Shown here: in pieces, positions 51,929-61,039 of the stretch
How positions within the stretch are numbered: the stretch's first letter is position 1
How the letters are laid out: the number at the start of each line of letters is the position of its first letter
Assembly: GCF_022829545.1 (NCBI RefSeq)
Contig: NZ_JAKSYM010000402.1
Coordinates: 186,001-250,000 of the forward strand
Source of the DNA: Methylobacterium sp. J-030
Lineage (GTDB): Bacteria; Pseudomonadota; Alphaproteobacteria; Rhizobiales; Beijerinckiaceae
DNA length: 64,000 nt
Reading direction: 5' to 3'
Made by a program: the position numbers and the translations under genes
The notes under the pieces: generated by a model
What the model saw: the letters and a program-made list of their open reading frames with translations, nothing else
What the model was told of the DNA's origin: nothing
Database searches by the model: none

Positions 51929-53464
51929 GTGGCGCAGGAGCGCGTCGTCGTGATCGGGGCCGGGATCGGCGGCTTGGCCGCCGCGCTTCGGCTCGCGCAG
52001 GCGGGGCTCGACGTCACGGTTCTGGAACGGGCCGCGAAGCCGGGCGGCAAGATGCGCAGCGTTGTGGTAGAGGGCCAAGCGGTCGAGGCCGGGCCCACGG
52101 TCTTCACGATGCGCTGGGTGTTCGAGGAGCTGTTCGGCGAATGCGGCGCGCGGCTCGGCGACCGTGTAGCGCTGAGCCCGGCGAATCTCCTTGCCCGGCA
52201 TGCCTGGAGCCGAGACGAGCGCCTGGACCTGTTCGCCGATATCGAAGCGTCCGCCGCCGCCATCGCGGCCTTCGCGGGCGACCGCGAGGCCGACGGCTAC
52301 CGGCGGTTCTGCGCCCGGTCCGCGGAGGTCTACCGCACCCTCGAAGGCCCGTTCATCCGCGACGGGCGGACCAACCCGGCGGGCCTTGCCAAGCGGGTGG
52401 GCATCTCGGGCCTCGGCGATCTCTGGCGGATCCAGCCCTTCGCCACCCTGTGGTCGGCGCTGGGCACGTTCTTCCGCGATCCGCGGCTGCTGCAGCTGTT
52501 CGGCCGTTACGCCACCTATTGCGGCGCCTCCCCGTTCAGCGCACCGGCGACGCTGATGCTGGTGGCCCATGTGGAGCAGGCGGGCGTCTGGACCGTGGCG
52601 GGGGGCTTGAGCGCGTTGGCACAGGCCGTGGCGGATCTCGCCGCGGAGCGCGGCGCGACGTTCCGCTACGGCGCGCCTGTGGAGCGCATCGTCGTCGAGG
52701 GTGGCCGGATCACCGGTGTAATCCTGGCCGGCGGCGCGCGGATCGCGGCCGACACGGTCGTCTGCAACGCCGATTGCGCCGCCCTGGGCGCTGGGCTGCT
52801 CGGCCGGGATGCGGCGCCAGCCGGCGAGCGGCTGGCGCCGGCCGAGCGCTCACTCTCGGCCGTGACCCTCTGCGGGGTGGCGGAGCCCCGGGGCTTCCCC
52901 CTGGCCCACCACACCGTGTTCTTCTCCCGAGACTACCGGGCCGAATTCGACGCGATCCTGCGCCAACGCCGCCTGCCCGACGATCCGACCGTCTACGTCT
53001 GCGCGCAGGACCGGACGGGTTCCGGACACGCGCCGGCAGGACCCGAGCGCCTGCTCCTCCTCATCAACGCCCCGGCGGATGGCCGGGAACGTTCGCTTTC
53101 GCCGCCGGAGATCGAGACATGCGTGAGGAACCTGTTGCGCCGGCTGGAAGCCTCCGGGCTGAGCCTGAACATGGCGTCACCCGGGGTGACGACGACGCCC
53201 CGGGATTTCGAGGCGCTGTTTCCGGGGACGGGGGGCGCGCTCTACGGCCGGGCGGCGCAGGGATGGGCGGCGACGTTCAAGCGGGCCGGCGCGCGGACGG
53301 CCCTCCCGGGCCTCTACCTGGCGGGGGGCTCGGTCCATCCGGGTCCGGGTGTGCCGATGGCGGCGCAGTCCGGCCGGCTGGCGGCCGCGGCGATCCTGGA
53401 CGACCGCGCTTCGACGGCCCGGTCGCGCCGGGCGGCTACGCGTGGTGGTACGTCGATGCGGTGA
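51929..53464 (+). CDS. crtD: CrtD-type carotenoid (methoxy/hydroxyneurosporene) desaturase
   Basis: A 511-residue FAD-dependent phytoene-desaturase-family enzyme introducing the 3,4 double bond in spirilloxanthin or spheroidene synthesis. The dinucleotide motif VVVIGAGIGGLAAALRLAQAGLDVTVLERAAKPGGK is at the N-terminus, and the CrtI-family C-terminal motif LYLAGGSVHPGPGVPMAAQSGRLAAAAIL is present. GTG at 51929 begins VAQERVVVIG with GGAAGCGGGG nearby. The final 21 residues (DDRASTARSRRAATRGGTSMR) are out of frame with a CrtC-like coding sequence and so are probably not conserved. It is divergent from crtE and overlaps crtC. Confidence 0.93.
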   Translation: MAQERVVVIGAGIGGLAAALRLAQAGLDVTVLERAAKPGGKMRSVVVEGQAVEAGPTVFTMRWVFEELFGECGARLGDRVALSPANLLARHAWSRDERLDLFADIEASAAAIAAFAGDREADGYRRFCARSAEVYRTLEGPFIRDGRTNPAGLAKRVGISGLGDLWRIQPFATLWSALGTFFRDPRLLQLFGRYATYCGASPFSAPATLMLVAHVEQAGVWTVAGGLSALAQAVADLAAERGATFRYGAPVERIVVEGGRITGVILAGGARIAADTVVCNADCAALGAGLLGRDAAPAGERLAPAERSLSAVTLCGVAEPRGFPLAHHTVFFSRDYRAEFDAILRQRRLPDDPTVYVCAQDRTGSGHAPAGPERLLLLINAPADGRERSLSPPEIETCVRNLLRRLEASGLSLNMASPGVTTTPRDFEALFPGTGGALYGRAAQGWAATFKRAGARTALPGLYLAGGSVHPGPGVPMAAQSGRLAAAAILDDRASTARSRRAATRGGTSMR

Positions 53465-54327
53465 GCGACGACGGCCGCCAGGGCCTCACCATCATCGCGT
53501 TCATCGGCAGCGTGTTCTCGCCCTACTATGCCTGGAGCGCGGAGCGGGATCCGTTCGACCATTGCGCGATGAACGTCGTGCTCTACGGCGAGCGGAGTCG
53601 CTTCGCCATGACGGAGCGCCGCGCCGACAGCCTGTCGCGGAGCGCGGACCACATCGCCATCGGTCCCAGCGCGATGCACTGGGACGGCACGGCGCTGACC
53701 GTCCGGATCGACGAGCGCTGCGCGCCGCTGCCCTCCCGGCTGCGCGGCACGATCCGGCTGGAGCCGCCGGGCTTCACCGGCGGTCCGTTCCACCTCGACC
53801 GCGCCGGGCGCCACCGCTGGTGGCCGATGGCGCCGTCCTCGCGGGTGGAGGTCGCGTTCGATCAGCCCGGCCTCGCTTGGAGCGGGAGCGCCTATTTCGA
53901 CACCAATGACGGCGACGAGGCCCTGGAGGACGCGTTCACCCGCTGGACCTGGTGCCGTGCCGACTTGTCGGATGGCGCGGCGATCCTGTACGACGTCGAG
54001 CACAGGGCCGGCGGCGGCCAGAACCTGTCGCTACGCTTCAACCGCGACGGCAGCCGCCGCGAGATTCGGCCACCGACGGCCGCGCGCCTGCCGGCGACGC
54101 GCCTCTGGCGCATGAACCGCGAAACCCGCAGCGATGATGGCCGCTCCCGCGTCCTGACCACTTACGAGAACACGCCGTTCTATGCCCGCTCCTTGCTCGC
54201 TTCGACGCTGTGCGGCGAACCGGTGCGCGCGATGCACGAGAGCCTGTCGCTCGACCGGTTCCGAAACCCGCTCGTGCGGCTGATGCTGCCGTTCCGCATG
54301 CCCCGGCCGCTGGTCCGGCGCACGTAG
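53461..54327 (+). CDS. crtC: carotenoid 1,2-hydratase (hydroxyneurosporene synthase)
   Basis: A cofactor-independent hydratase that adds water to the 1,2 double bond of neurosporene or lycopene. Family segments are LTIIAFIGSVFSPYYAWS, DHCAMNVVLYGERSRFAMTERRADSL, IGPSAMHWDGTALTVRIDE and MHESLSLDRFRNPLVRLMLPFRMPR. The GTG at 53461 overlaps the crtD TGA (GTGA) and gives 288 residues, close to the family length. However, the same frame upstream of it reads FDGPVAPGGYAWWYVDA, which I believe is conserved in many CrtC proteins, and the nearest earlier ATG is at 53263. The true start is therefore uncertain. Confidence 0.88.
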   Translation: MSDDGRQGLTIIAFIGSVFSPYYAWSAERDPFDHCAMNVVLYGERSRFAMTERRADSLSRSADHIAIGPSAMHWDGTALTVRIDERCAPLPSRLRGTIRLEPPGFTGGPFHLDRAGRHRWWPMAPSSRVEVAFDQPGLAWSGSAYFDTNDGDEALEDAFTRWTWCRADLSDGAAILYDVEHRAGGGQNLSLRFNRDGSRREIRPPTAARLPATRLWRMNRETRSDDGRSRVLTTYENTPFYARSLLASTLCGEPVRAMHESLSLDRFRNPLVRLMLPFRMPRPLVRRT

Positions 54328-54487
54328 CGCCGCCGGCCCCGCAGGTCCGGCGGCGGAAGGCGCCCGTCACACGACTGCAATAGGGCCGATGCAACGCCGC
54401 CCTTCGGCGCTGTTTACCGCCCGGCCCAGCTTGTGCGAGAGGGCCTCGGCTGCGATCCTCGCGCCGTCAACTGAGGCGGTCACCGGA

Positions 54488-55726
54488 ATGCGAGAGGACG
54501 AGGCGTCATCCGGCCCACGCGTTCTCATCTACAGCCACGACACTTTCGGGCTCGGCCATCTGCGCCGCTCGCGGGCGATCGCCAACGCGATCGTGTCGGG
54601 TGAAGGGAGAGCGCAGGCGGTGATCGTGTCGGGCTCGCCGGTGATCGACCGCTTCGCCTTCGCGCCCGGCGTGCGGACGGTCCGGCTGCCGCCGGTCGTC
54701 AAGTTCCTCGACGGGGGCTACGCCAGCCGCGATGCCGCCATACCGCTCGACCGGACGGTGGCGCGGCGGACGGACATCATCGCCCGCACCTGTGCGGCCT
54801 TCGCGCCCGACATGATCGTGGTCGACAAGGAGCCCGCCGGGTTTCACGGGGAGTTGCTTCCGACCCTCGAACGGGCGGCTGCGGCGGGGATCCGCTTGGT
54901 TCTCGGCCTGCGCGACGTGCTCGACGAGGCCGACCGCCTCGTCCCCGAATGGGAGCGCAAGGGCGCGGTCGAGACCATGGCGCGCTTCTACGACGAGATC
55001 TGGGTCTACGGCCTGAGCCGGATCCACGAGCCGCTGGCGGCACTGCCGATGGAGGCCGAGACCGCCGCCCGGATCGCGGAGCGGCTGATCTTCACCGGCT
55101 ATCTCCGCCGCGACCTGCCGGAGCGTCGCCCCGGGCGCGAGGAGCCCGCCATGGCAAAGGGCCCGTTCATCCTCGTCACTGCGGGCGGCGGCGGCGACGG
55201 CGCCGCGCTAATCGACTGGGTCCTGGCCGCTTACGAGGCCGATAGCGGCATCCCGCTGCCCGCGCTCGTCGCCTTCGGGCCGTTCCTCGACGACGCGGCC
55301 CGCGGCGGGTTCGACGCACGCATCCGCGCGCTTGCCGGGCGGGTCGCCGCCATCACCTTCGACAGCGAGATCGAGTTCCTGATGAGCAAGGCGGCAGGCG
55401 TCGTCGCCATGGGGGGCTACAACACCTTTTGCGAGATTCTGTCTTTCGACCGTCGCGCGATCCTCGTCCCGCGCACCGAGCCGCGCCGGGAACAGGCGAT
55501 CCGCGCCCTGGCGGCGGAGGGTTTAGGGCTCGTCCGGGTTCTGATGGAGGCGGATGGCCGGGCGCCGGAGCGCATGGCGGCGGCGCTGCGCGCCCTGCCA
55601 GATCAGGCCGAACCGTCGCGGGTGCTCGTTCCGGGCCTGCTCGACGGGCTCAACGCCGTCGCCCGCCGGGTCCGGGCACTCGCCGGCCCCGGCCTCGGTC
55701 ACCAGCGCGTGCGGGCCTACTCGTGA
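54488..55726 (+). CDS. COG4671-like predicted glycosyltransferase
   Basis: A 412-residue GT-B fold glycosyltransferase of the MurG-related COG4671 group. The start MREDEASSGPRVLIYSHDTFGLGHLRRSRAIANAI carries the GxGH nucleotide-sugar signature; MIVVDKEPAGFHGEL and DVLDEADRLVPEWERKG follow, and the C-terminal domain has FILVTAGGGGDGAALIDWVL and VAMGGYNTFCEILSFDRRAILVPRTEPRREQAIRA. No membrane segment. An upstream ATG at 54389 would add 33 weakly protein-like residues. It begins 160 bases after crtC and overlaps the next gene by GTGA, opening a coupled operon. Donor and acceptor are unknown. Confidence 0.82.
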   Translation: MREDEASSGPRVLIYSHDTFGLGHLRRSRAIANAIVSGEGRAQAVIVSGSPVIDRFAFAPGVRTVRLPPVVKFLDGGYASRDAAIPLDRTVARRTDIIARTCAAFAPDMIVVDKEPAGFHGELLPTLERAAAAGIRLVLGLRDVLDEADRLVPEWERKGAVETMARFYDEIWVYGLSRIHEPLAALPMEAETAARIAERLIFTGYLRRDLPERRPGREEPAMAKGPFILVTAGGGGDGAALIDWVLAAYEADSGIPLPALVAFGPFLDDAARGGFDARIRALAGRVAAITFDSEIEFLMSKAAGVVAMGGYNTFCEILSFDRRAILVPRTEPRREQAIRALAAEGLGLVRVLMEADGRAPERMAAALRALPDQAEPSRVLVPGLLDGLNAVARRVRALAGPGLGHQRVRAYS

Positions 55727-57000
55727 CGGCCTCGCGGATCGCCGTCGTCCTGAAGGGCTATCCGCGGCTGTCCGAGACCTTCATCGCCCAGGAGATCCTG
55801 GCCCTGGAGCGGCGCGGGCTGCCCCTGGAGATCTGGTCCCTGCGCCGGCCGACCGACCGGGTGTACCACCCGATGCACACGGCGGTCCGCGCGCCGGTCT
55901 CCTACCTGCCGGAGTATCTCCACACGGCGCCGCTGCGCGTGCTGCGCGGTGCCCTCGCGGCGCTCCGGCGACGCCGGCTTCCCGCGCTCCTGACGCTCTT
56001 CGCCCGCGATCTCCGGCGGGACCCGACGGCCTCACGCCTGCGGCGCCTCGGCCAGGCCCTTGTGCTGGCCCGGGAACTGCCCGCCGCGGTCACGCACATC
56101 CACGTCCATTTCCTGCACACGCCCGCCAGCGTCGCCCGCTATGCCGCCCTGCTGACCGGGCGCGGATGGAGCTTCTCCGCCCACGCCAAGGACATCTGGA
56201 CGACGCCGGACTGGGAACTCACTGAGAAGCTGCACGACGCCCGCTGGGGCGTGACCTGCACCCGCGACGGCCTGAGACGCCTCGACGGGCTGGCCCCAGG
56301 CCGGACGCTGCTCGCCTATCACGGGCTCGATCTCGGCCGCTTCCCCGCGGCGCCGCGCCGGGACGACAGGCGGTCCGGTTCCGAGCCCGAGGCGCCACTG
56401 CGTCTGCTCTGCGTCGGACGGCTGGTCGCAAAGAAGGGGCACGACGACCTGATCGACGCCCTCGCCAGCCTGCCGGCCGGCCTGCACTGGAGGCTCGATC
56501 TGATCGGCGACGGCGCGTTGCGCGGCGCGCTCGAAGCGCAGGTCCGCGCCCGCGGTCTCGCCGGGCGGGTGACGTTCCGGGGCGCCCTGGCGCAACCCGA
56601 GGTGATCGCGGCCATGCGCGAGGCCGATCTGTTCGTGCTGCCGACGAAGCCCGGCCCCGGCGGCGACCGCGACGGCTTGCCGAATGTCCTCATGGAGGCC
56701 GCAAGCCAGGCCCTGCCGATCGTCGCCACAGCCTTCGGGGGCACGCCGGAATTCATCGCCGACGGCGAGCACGGCGTGCTGGTCCCGCCCGGTGAGCCAA
56801 CCGCGCTGACGGCGGCTTTGACCCGCCTGGCGGGCGATCCGGACCTGAGGTGCCGCCTCGGCGCGGCGGCGCGTAGCCGGCTCGTGCTGGACTTCTCGGA
56901 AGAGGCCGCGGCGACCCTTATCGCAGGCCGCCTGCGGATGTCGGGCGGTCTCGGCGCCGCGATCGACAGCGTTGCGGAGGCCTCCGCGTGCGCGTCCTGA
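55723..57000 (+). CDS. glycosyltransferase family 4 protein
   Basis: A 425-residue GT4 enzyme that transfers a sugar from a nucleotide donor. N-terminal VVLKGYPRLSETFIAQEILALERRGLPLEIWSLRRPTD is typical of GT4 proteins making exopolysaccharides; HIHVHFLHTPASVARYAAL, SAHAKDIWTTPDWELTEKL and the C-terminal RLLCVGRLVAKKGHDDLIDAL plus EADLFVLPTKPGPGGDRDGLPNVLMEAASQALPIVATAFGG (EX7E catalytic motif) are clear. It is cytosolic with amphipathic membrane-associating helices. GTG at 55723 overlaps the preceding stop (GTGA), and its own 3' end overlaps the next gene by 13 bases. Confidence 0.9.
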   Translation: MTASRIAVVLKGYPRLSETFIAQEILALERRGLPLEIWSLRRPTDRVYHPMHTAVRAPVSYLPEYLHTAPLRVLRGALAALRRRRLPALLTLFARDLRRDPTASRLRRLGQALVLARELPAAVTHIHVHFLHTPASVARYAALLTGRGWSFSAHAKDIWTTPDWELTEKLHDARWGVTCTRDGLRRLDGLAPGRTLLAYHGLDLGRFPAAPRRDDRRSGSEPEAPLRLLCVGRLVAKKGHDDLIDALASLPAGLHWRLDLIGDGALRGALEAQVRARGLAGRVTFRGALAQPEVIAAMREADLFVLPTKPGPGGDRDGLPNVLMEAASQALPIVATAFGGTPEFIADGEHGVLVPPGEPTALTAALTRLAGDPDLRCRLGAAARSRLVLDFSEEAAATLIAGRLRMSGGLGAAIDSVAEASACAS

Positions 57001-59201
57001 TCACGGTCACGCATCTGCTCGGCGCGGGGCATCTGACCCGCGCGGCGGCCCTCGCCCGGACCTTCGCGGCGGCCGGCCACACGGTGATGCTGATTTCCGG
57101 TGGCGTGCCGTCCCCCCTGGTCCGGCTCGACGCGGTGCGCGTCGTCCAGCTACCGCCGTTACATATCGTCGGCACCGCGTTCTCGGCGCTGCTGAAGCCA
57201 GACGGTGAGCCGGCGGATGCGGAGTGGCTGGCCCGCCGCCGCGCGCTGATGCTCGACGCATTCGAGACCTTCGCGCCCGACGCCGTGTTGACCGAGCTGT
57301 TCCCCTTCGGCCGCCGGGCCCTGGGGGCGGAGTTCCTGGCCCTCGTCGAGGCCGCGCATACCGCGGTGCCGCGCCCCTTGATCCTCGCCTCCGTGCGCGA
57401 CATCCTCGTCGCCCCGACGCGGCCGGAGCGGATCGCGCTGGCCCATGCCCGCGTGGCCGCGTTCTACGACGCCGTGCTGGTCCACGGCGATCCGGCCCTC
57501 GTGCCCCTTGAAGCCTCCTGGCCGCTCGATACCGCGACGGCGAGAAAACTCCGCTACACGGGCTATGTCGACGAGGGGATGCGCCCTGCTCCGGCCGCAG
57601 CGAGGGCCGGCGTGCTCGCCGCTGCGGGATCCGGGCCGGCCGGGCTGCTCCTGCTGCGCGCCGCGGCCGACGCGGCCCGGCAGCGGCCGGATCTGGATTG
57701 GCGGATCCTGGCCGGCCACGGGGTGCCGGAGGCCGCGCTGTCGGAGATCGGGCGCGGGCTGGCGGAAGGCGTTCTCGGCCGCGCCCGGGCGGATTACCGG
57801 ACCCTGCTGGCCGATGCCGCGCTCTCGGTGAGCCAGTGCGGCTACAACACGGCCACCGACATCCTCGCGGCCGCCGTACCAGCCGTGCTGGTGCCGTTCG
57901 AGGCCGGCGGCGAGACCGAGCAGCGGCTGCGCGCAGAACATCTCGCCGCGCGCGGCCTCGCCCGGGTCCTGCCCGAGGCGGCGCTGAGTGCCGCGACGCT
58001 GCTCCGCGCCGTGGAGACGCAGCTTGCGGCGGCCCCGCCCGGCTTCCATGGGATCGATCTCGGCGGGGCCGCGCGCACGGTCGAGATTGTCGAGCGGCTG
58101 TATGCGGACCGGAGCGGCGGAAGCCGCTTCGCCGCATCGGCTCTCGATCCAGCGCAAGCCAGCCCGGTCAAACACGCGCACGACGCCGGATCAGATCGTG
58201 ATGGCACGGCACGCGATGGCCGAGCTTGGTCGGATATCGGGGGTGCGACGAGACTTAATCCTCGCGTGAGCGGGGGTTGGGATGAGGGACGCGGAGAAAC
58301 AGGATTTCCGCGCGTACAGGCTCAGTCCCTTTCGGACCGCCCTCATCATTCACCCTATCCCACCCGCGCGACAGAGCGGAGATCCGCACCGCACCCGTCT
58401 GCCGGCTCGCGCTGGCGCAGCCTGCGTGATGCCCTTGACGCCACCGGCCAGCGCAGCCTCACGGTTCGGTTCTTCTGGCGCGACGACGATGCGGTCACGG
58501 CCACGCCCGCCCTCGATCGGCTGCTCGCATTGGCGCAGGCCCACGATGCGCCACTCCTGCTCGCCGCCATCCCGGCCGGCATCGACGCCGACCTGGGACG
58601 GCGCCTGGCAACCACGCCCGAAGTCAATGTCGCGGTCCACGGCCTCGCGCATCGGAACCACGCCCCCTCCAACGCCAAGCCCTCGGAATTCGGCGCCGAT
58701 CGCCCGCTTGTCCAACTCATCGCGGATGCCGCCGCCGGACTTCGGATCGCGCAGGAGCGATTACCGGATTTGCGCCTCCTTCCGATCTTCGTCCCTCCCT
58801 GGAACCGTCTTGCGGCGGCGCTCGCCGCCGCCCTGCCGGCCCTGGGCTATCTGGGCCTCTCCGCGGTCCCGGGGCCGCCGGTCCCCGGCCTGCGCCGGAT
58901 CGACGCCACGCTCGATCCGATCGACTGGCGCGGTTCGCGCTCCCTGCGCGACCCAGACGCGATGCTCGCCGCCCTCGCCGAACACGTTGCGCGGATGCCG
59001 GAGCGCCCGATCGGCCTGCTGACCCACCATCTCGTGCAGGATTCGTCCATCTGGTGCTTCGTCGAAGAGCTGCTCGCCGTGCTCCTGAAGCATCCGGCGG
59101 TCGAGATGCTACAGCCGCGCCACATCGTCGACAGCGTCGCAATGGACAGGGGCGGTACGCCGCTCCATCATTCAGGCCACCAGCCCACGGGGACTGTTTG
59201 A
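56988..59201 (+). CDS. fusion: COG4671-like glycosyltransferase + polysaccharide-deacetylase-like domain
   Basis: A 737-residue two-part protein. Residues 1-375 form a second MurG-like glycosyltransferase (VLITVTHLLGAGHLTRAAALARTFAAAG, SVSQCGYNTATDILAAAVPAVLVPFEAGGETEQRLRAEHL). Residues about 475-720 resemble the polysaccharide deacetylase (NodB-like) fold: FFWRDDDAVTATPALDRLL with the metal Asp, VAVHGLAHRNH with the His pair, LPIFVPPWNRLAAAL as the RxPW-like motif, and LLTHHLVQD. The linker between (376-470) is Gly/Arg/Ser/His-rich and low complexity. GTG at 56988 overlaps the GT4 gene by 13 bases. It may both add and deacetylate an amino sugar. Confidence 0.78.
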   Translation: MRVLITVTHLLGAGHLTRAAALARTFAAAGHTVMLISGGVPSPLVRLDAVRVVQLPPLHIVGTAFSALLKPDGEPADAEWLARRRALMLDAFETFAPDAVLTELFPFGRRALGAEFLALVEAAHTAVPRPLILASVRDILVAPTRPERIALAHARVAAFYDAVLVHGDPALVPLEASWPLDTATARKLRYTGYVDEGMRPAPAAARAGVLAAAGSGPAGLLLLRAAADAARQRPDLDWRILAGHGVPEAALSEIGRGLAEGVLGRARADYRTLLADAALSVSQCGYNTATDILAAAVPAVLVPFEAGGETEQRLRAEHLAARGLARVLPEAALSAATLLRAVETQLAAAPPGFHGIDLGGAARTVEIVERLYADRSGGSRFAASALDPAQASPVKHAHDAGSDRDGTARDGRAWSDIGGATRLNPRVSGGWDEGRGETGFPRVQAQSLSDRPHHSPYPTRATERRSAPHPSAGSRWRSLRDALDATGQRSLTVRFFWRDDDAVTATPALDRLLALAQAHDAPLLLAAIPAGIDADLGRRLATTPEVNVAVHGLAHRNHAPSNAKPSEFGADRPLVQLIADAAAGLRIAQERLPDLRLLPIFVPPWNRLAAALAAALPALGYLGLSAVPGPPVPGLRRIDATLDPIDWRGSRSLRDPDAMLAALAEHVARMPERPIGLLTHHLVQDSSIWCFVEELLAVLLKHPAVEMLQPRHIVDSVAMDRGGTPLHHSGHQPTGTV
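58272..58375. repeat. imperfect inverted repeat inside the fusion-gene linker
   Basis: A left arm near 58272-58292 (GGGTTGGGATGAGGG) and a right arm near 58340-58370 whose reverse complement reads GGGTGGGATAGGG...GATGAGGG form an imperfect inverted repeat around a roughly 50-base centre. It falls within the low-complexity linker-coding region and keeps the frame open. The arms resemble GGGTGGGG-type arms near 61927-62030 and others in the window, suggesting a small palindromic repeat inserted in-frame. Confidence 0.35.
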
Positions 59202-61039
59202 GCGCGCTTCTGTCCATACGCGACCTTGCCGTCGCGTTTCGAGCCGAGCCGACACCGTTCGAGGCGCTGCACGGCCTGTCCCTCGACGTGAACAGGGGGC
59301 GGACGCTGGCGCTCGTCGGCGAGTCGGGTTCGGGCAAATCGGTGACCGCGCAGGCGATACTGCGGATCCTGCCGCCCTCGGCCACCATCACCCGCGGCCG
59401 GATCCTGTTTCGCGACGGCGCTGCGGAGGTCGACATCGCGCGGCTCCCCGCCGAAAGTTCGACGATGCGGGCGATCCGCGGCCAGCGGATCGCGATGATC
59501 TTCCAAGAGCCGATGACCTGCCTCTCGCCCCTCCACACGATCGGCGATCAGATCGGCGAGGCCCTGCGCATCCATACCGGCGCCGACCGGCGCGAGGCCG
59601 ACGCGCGCGCGCAGGAGGCCCTGGCCCGCGTCGGCTTCCCGGATCCGAAGCGCGCCCTGGGGACCTACCCGTTCGAGCTGTCGGGCGGCCTGCGCCAACG
59701 CGCGATGATCGCCATGGCGCTGATCCTGAAGCCGGCCGTGCTGGTCGCCGACGAGCCGACCACGGCGCTCGACGTCACGACGCAGGCTCAGATCCTCGCC
59801 CTGCTGTCCCGGCTCCAGGAGGAGACCGGGATGGCGATCCTGCTGATCACCCACGACCTTGGCGTAGTCGCCAACGTCGCCCACGACGTTGCAGTGCTCT
59901 ATCGCGGGCGCCTCGTGGAATCTGGGCCGCGCGAGGCGGTGATGCGTGCGCCTGGCCACGCCTATCTCAAGGCGCTGCTCCACGCGGTGCCCCGGTTCGA
60001 CATGGCGCCGGGCGAGCGCCTGACCCCGATCCGCCCGGCCAAGGCCGACATTCCGCCGGAACGGGAGCGTGCGCCGCTGACGGGGCCGATCCTTCAGGTC
60101 GAGGGCGTGAGCAAGACCTTCACGCTGCGCTCCGGCCGCCTCTGGCAGAAGCCGCGGCTCGTCCACGCCGTTGCCGACGTGTCGCTCAGCCTCGCGGCGG
60201 GCCGGACGCTCGGACTGGTGGGCGAGTCCGGCTCGGGCAAGACCACGGTTTCGAAGATGATCATGCGGGCCCTGGAGCCGGATTCCGGCCGGATCCTGTT
60301 CGACGATGGCGGCGGCCCCCGGGACGTCCACACATTGAGCGGCGACGCGCTTTTTGCCTACCGGCGCACAGTCCAGTTCGTCTTCCAGGATCCCTACGCC
60401 TCCCTCGATCCACGCATGACGGTGCGCCAGATCCTGTCCGAGCCGATGGAGATTCATGGCGTCCCGGCCGCAACGCGCAAGGAACGCTGCCGTTCGCTGA
60501 TGGCGATGGTCGGCCTGGAGGCGAGCGGCCTCGCGCGCTATCCGCACGCCTTCTCGGGCGGGCAGCGCCAGCGCATCGGCATCGCCCGGGCGCTCGCCGT
60601 GGAGCCGCGCCTCCTCGTGCTCGACGAGCCGGTCTCGGCGCTCGACGTGTCGGTGCAGGCGCAGATCCTGAACCTGCTCAAGGATCTCCAGGCGGCTTTG
60701 GGCCTCTCCTACCTGATCGTGTCCCACAACTTGGCGGTGATCGACTACATGGCGGACACGATCAGCGTGATGTGCCGGGGGCGGATCGTCGAGGAAGCGC
60801 CGCGGGCCGCCCTGTTCCGCCGGCCGGTCCATCCGTACACCCGGGCACTGCTCGCCGCCGTGCCCGATCCGAGCCTGGACCATCCCCTCGATTTCGCGGC
60901 CGTGGCGGCCGACCGCAACGACCCGACGCGCTGGGAGGCGCCCTACCGGCTGGAGCCCGACGAGGCGGGCGCGATGCGCGCCATCGAGGCCGGCCATCGG
61001 GTGCGGTTCGGCGGCGCGACCGAGGCGGCGGCCGCATGA
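59198..61039 (+). CDS. peptide/nickel-type ABC transporter, fused double ATP-binding protein
   Basis: A 613-residue protein containing two complete ATPase domains, equivalent to a DppD-DppF or GsiA fusion. First half: Walker A GESGSGKS, Q-loop FQEPMTCLSPLHTIG, signature LSGGLRQRAMIAM, Walker B LVADEPTTALDV, switch His THDLG. Second half: GESGSGKT, FQDPYASLDPRM, FSGGQRQRIGIARAL, LVLDEPVSALDV, SHNL, then the oligopeptide-family C-terminal RRPVHPYTRALLAAVPDP. TTG at 59198 overlaps the upstream TGA and starts LSALLSIRDLAVAFRAEP. It powers import with the solute-binding protein and permease encoded further along the operon. Confidence 0.93.
   Translation: MSALLSIRDLAVAFRAEPTPFEALHGLSLDVNRGRTLALVGESGSGKSVTAQAILRILPPSATITRGRILFRDGAAEVDIARLPAESSTMRAIRGQRIAMIFQEPMTCLSPLHTIGDQIGEALRIHTGADRREADARAQEALARVGFPDPKRALGTYPFELSGGLRQRAMIAMALILKPAVLVADEPTTALDVTTQAQILALLSRLQEETGMAILLITHDLGVVANVAHDVAVLYRGRLVESGPREAVMRAPGHAYLKALLHAVPRFDMAPGERLTPIRPAKADIPPERERAPLTGPILQVEGVSKTFTLRSGRLWQKPRLVHAVADVSLSLAAGRTLGLVGESGSGKTTVSKMIMRALEPDSGRILFDDGGGPRDVHTLSGDALFAYRRTVQFVFQDPYASLDPRMTVRQILSEPMEIHGVPAATRKERCRSLMAMVGLEASGLARYPHAFSGGQRQRIGIARALAVEPRLLVLDEPVSALDVSVQAQILNLLKDLQAALGLSYLIVSHNLAVIDYMADTISVMCRGRIVEEAPRAALFRRPVHPYTRALLAAVPDPSLDHPLDFAAVAADRNDPTRWEAPYRLEPDEAGAMRAIEAGHRVRFGGATEAAAA

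Noticed and set aside
52141..53260. Long plus-strand frame upstream of crtC, in phase with it
   Set aside because: It lies inside crtD in another frame and has shadow-like Arg/Pro/Gly composition; only its last part (from about 53410) carries CrtC-like sequence.
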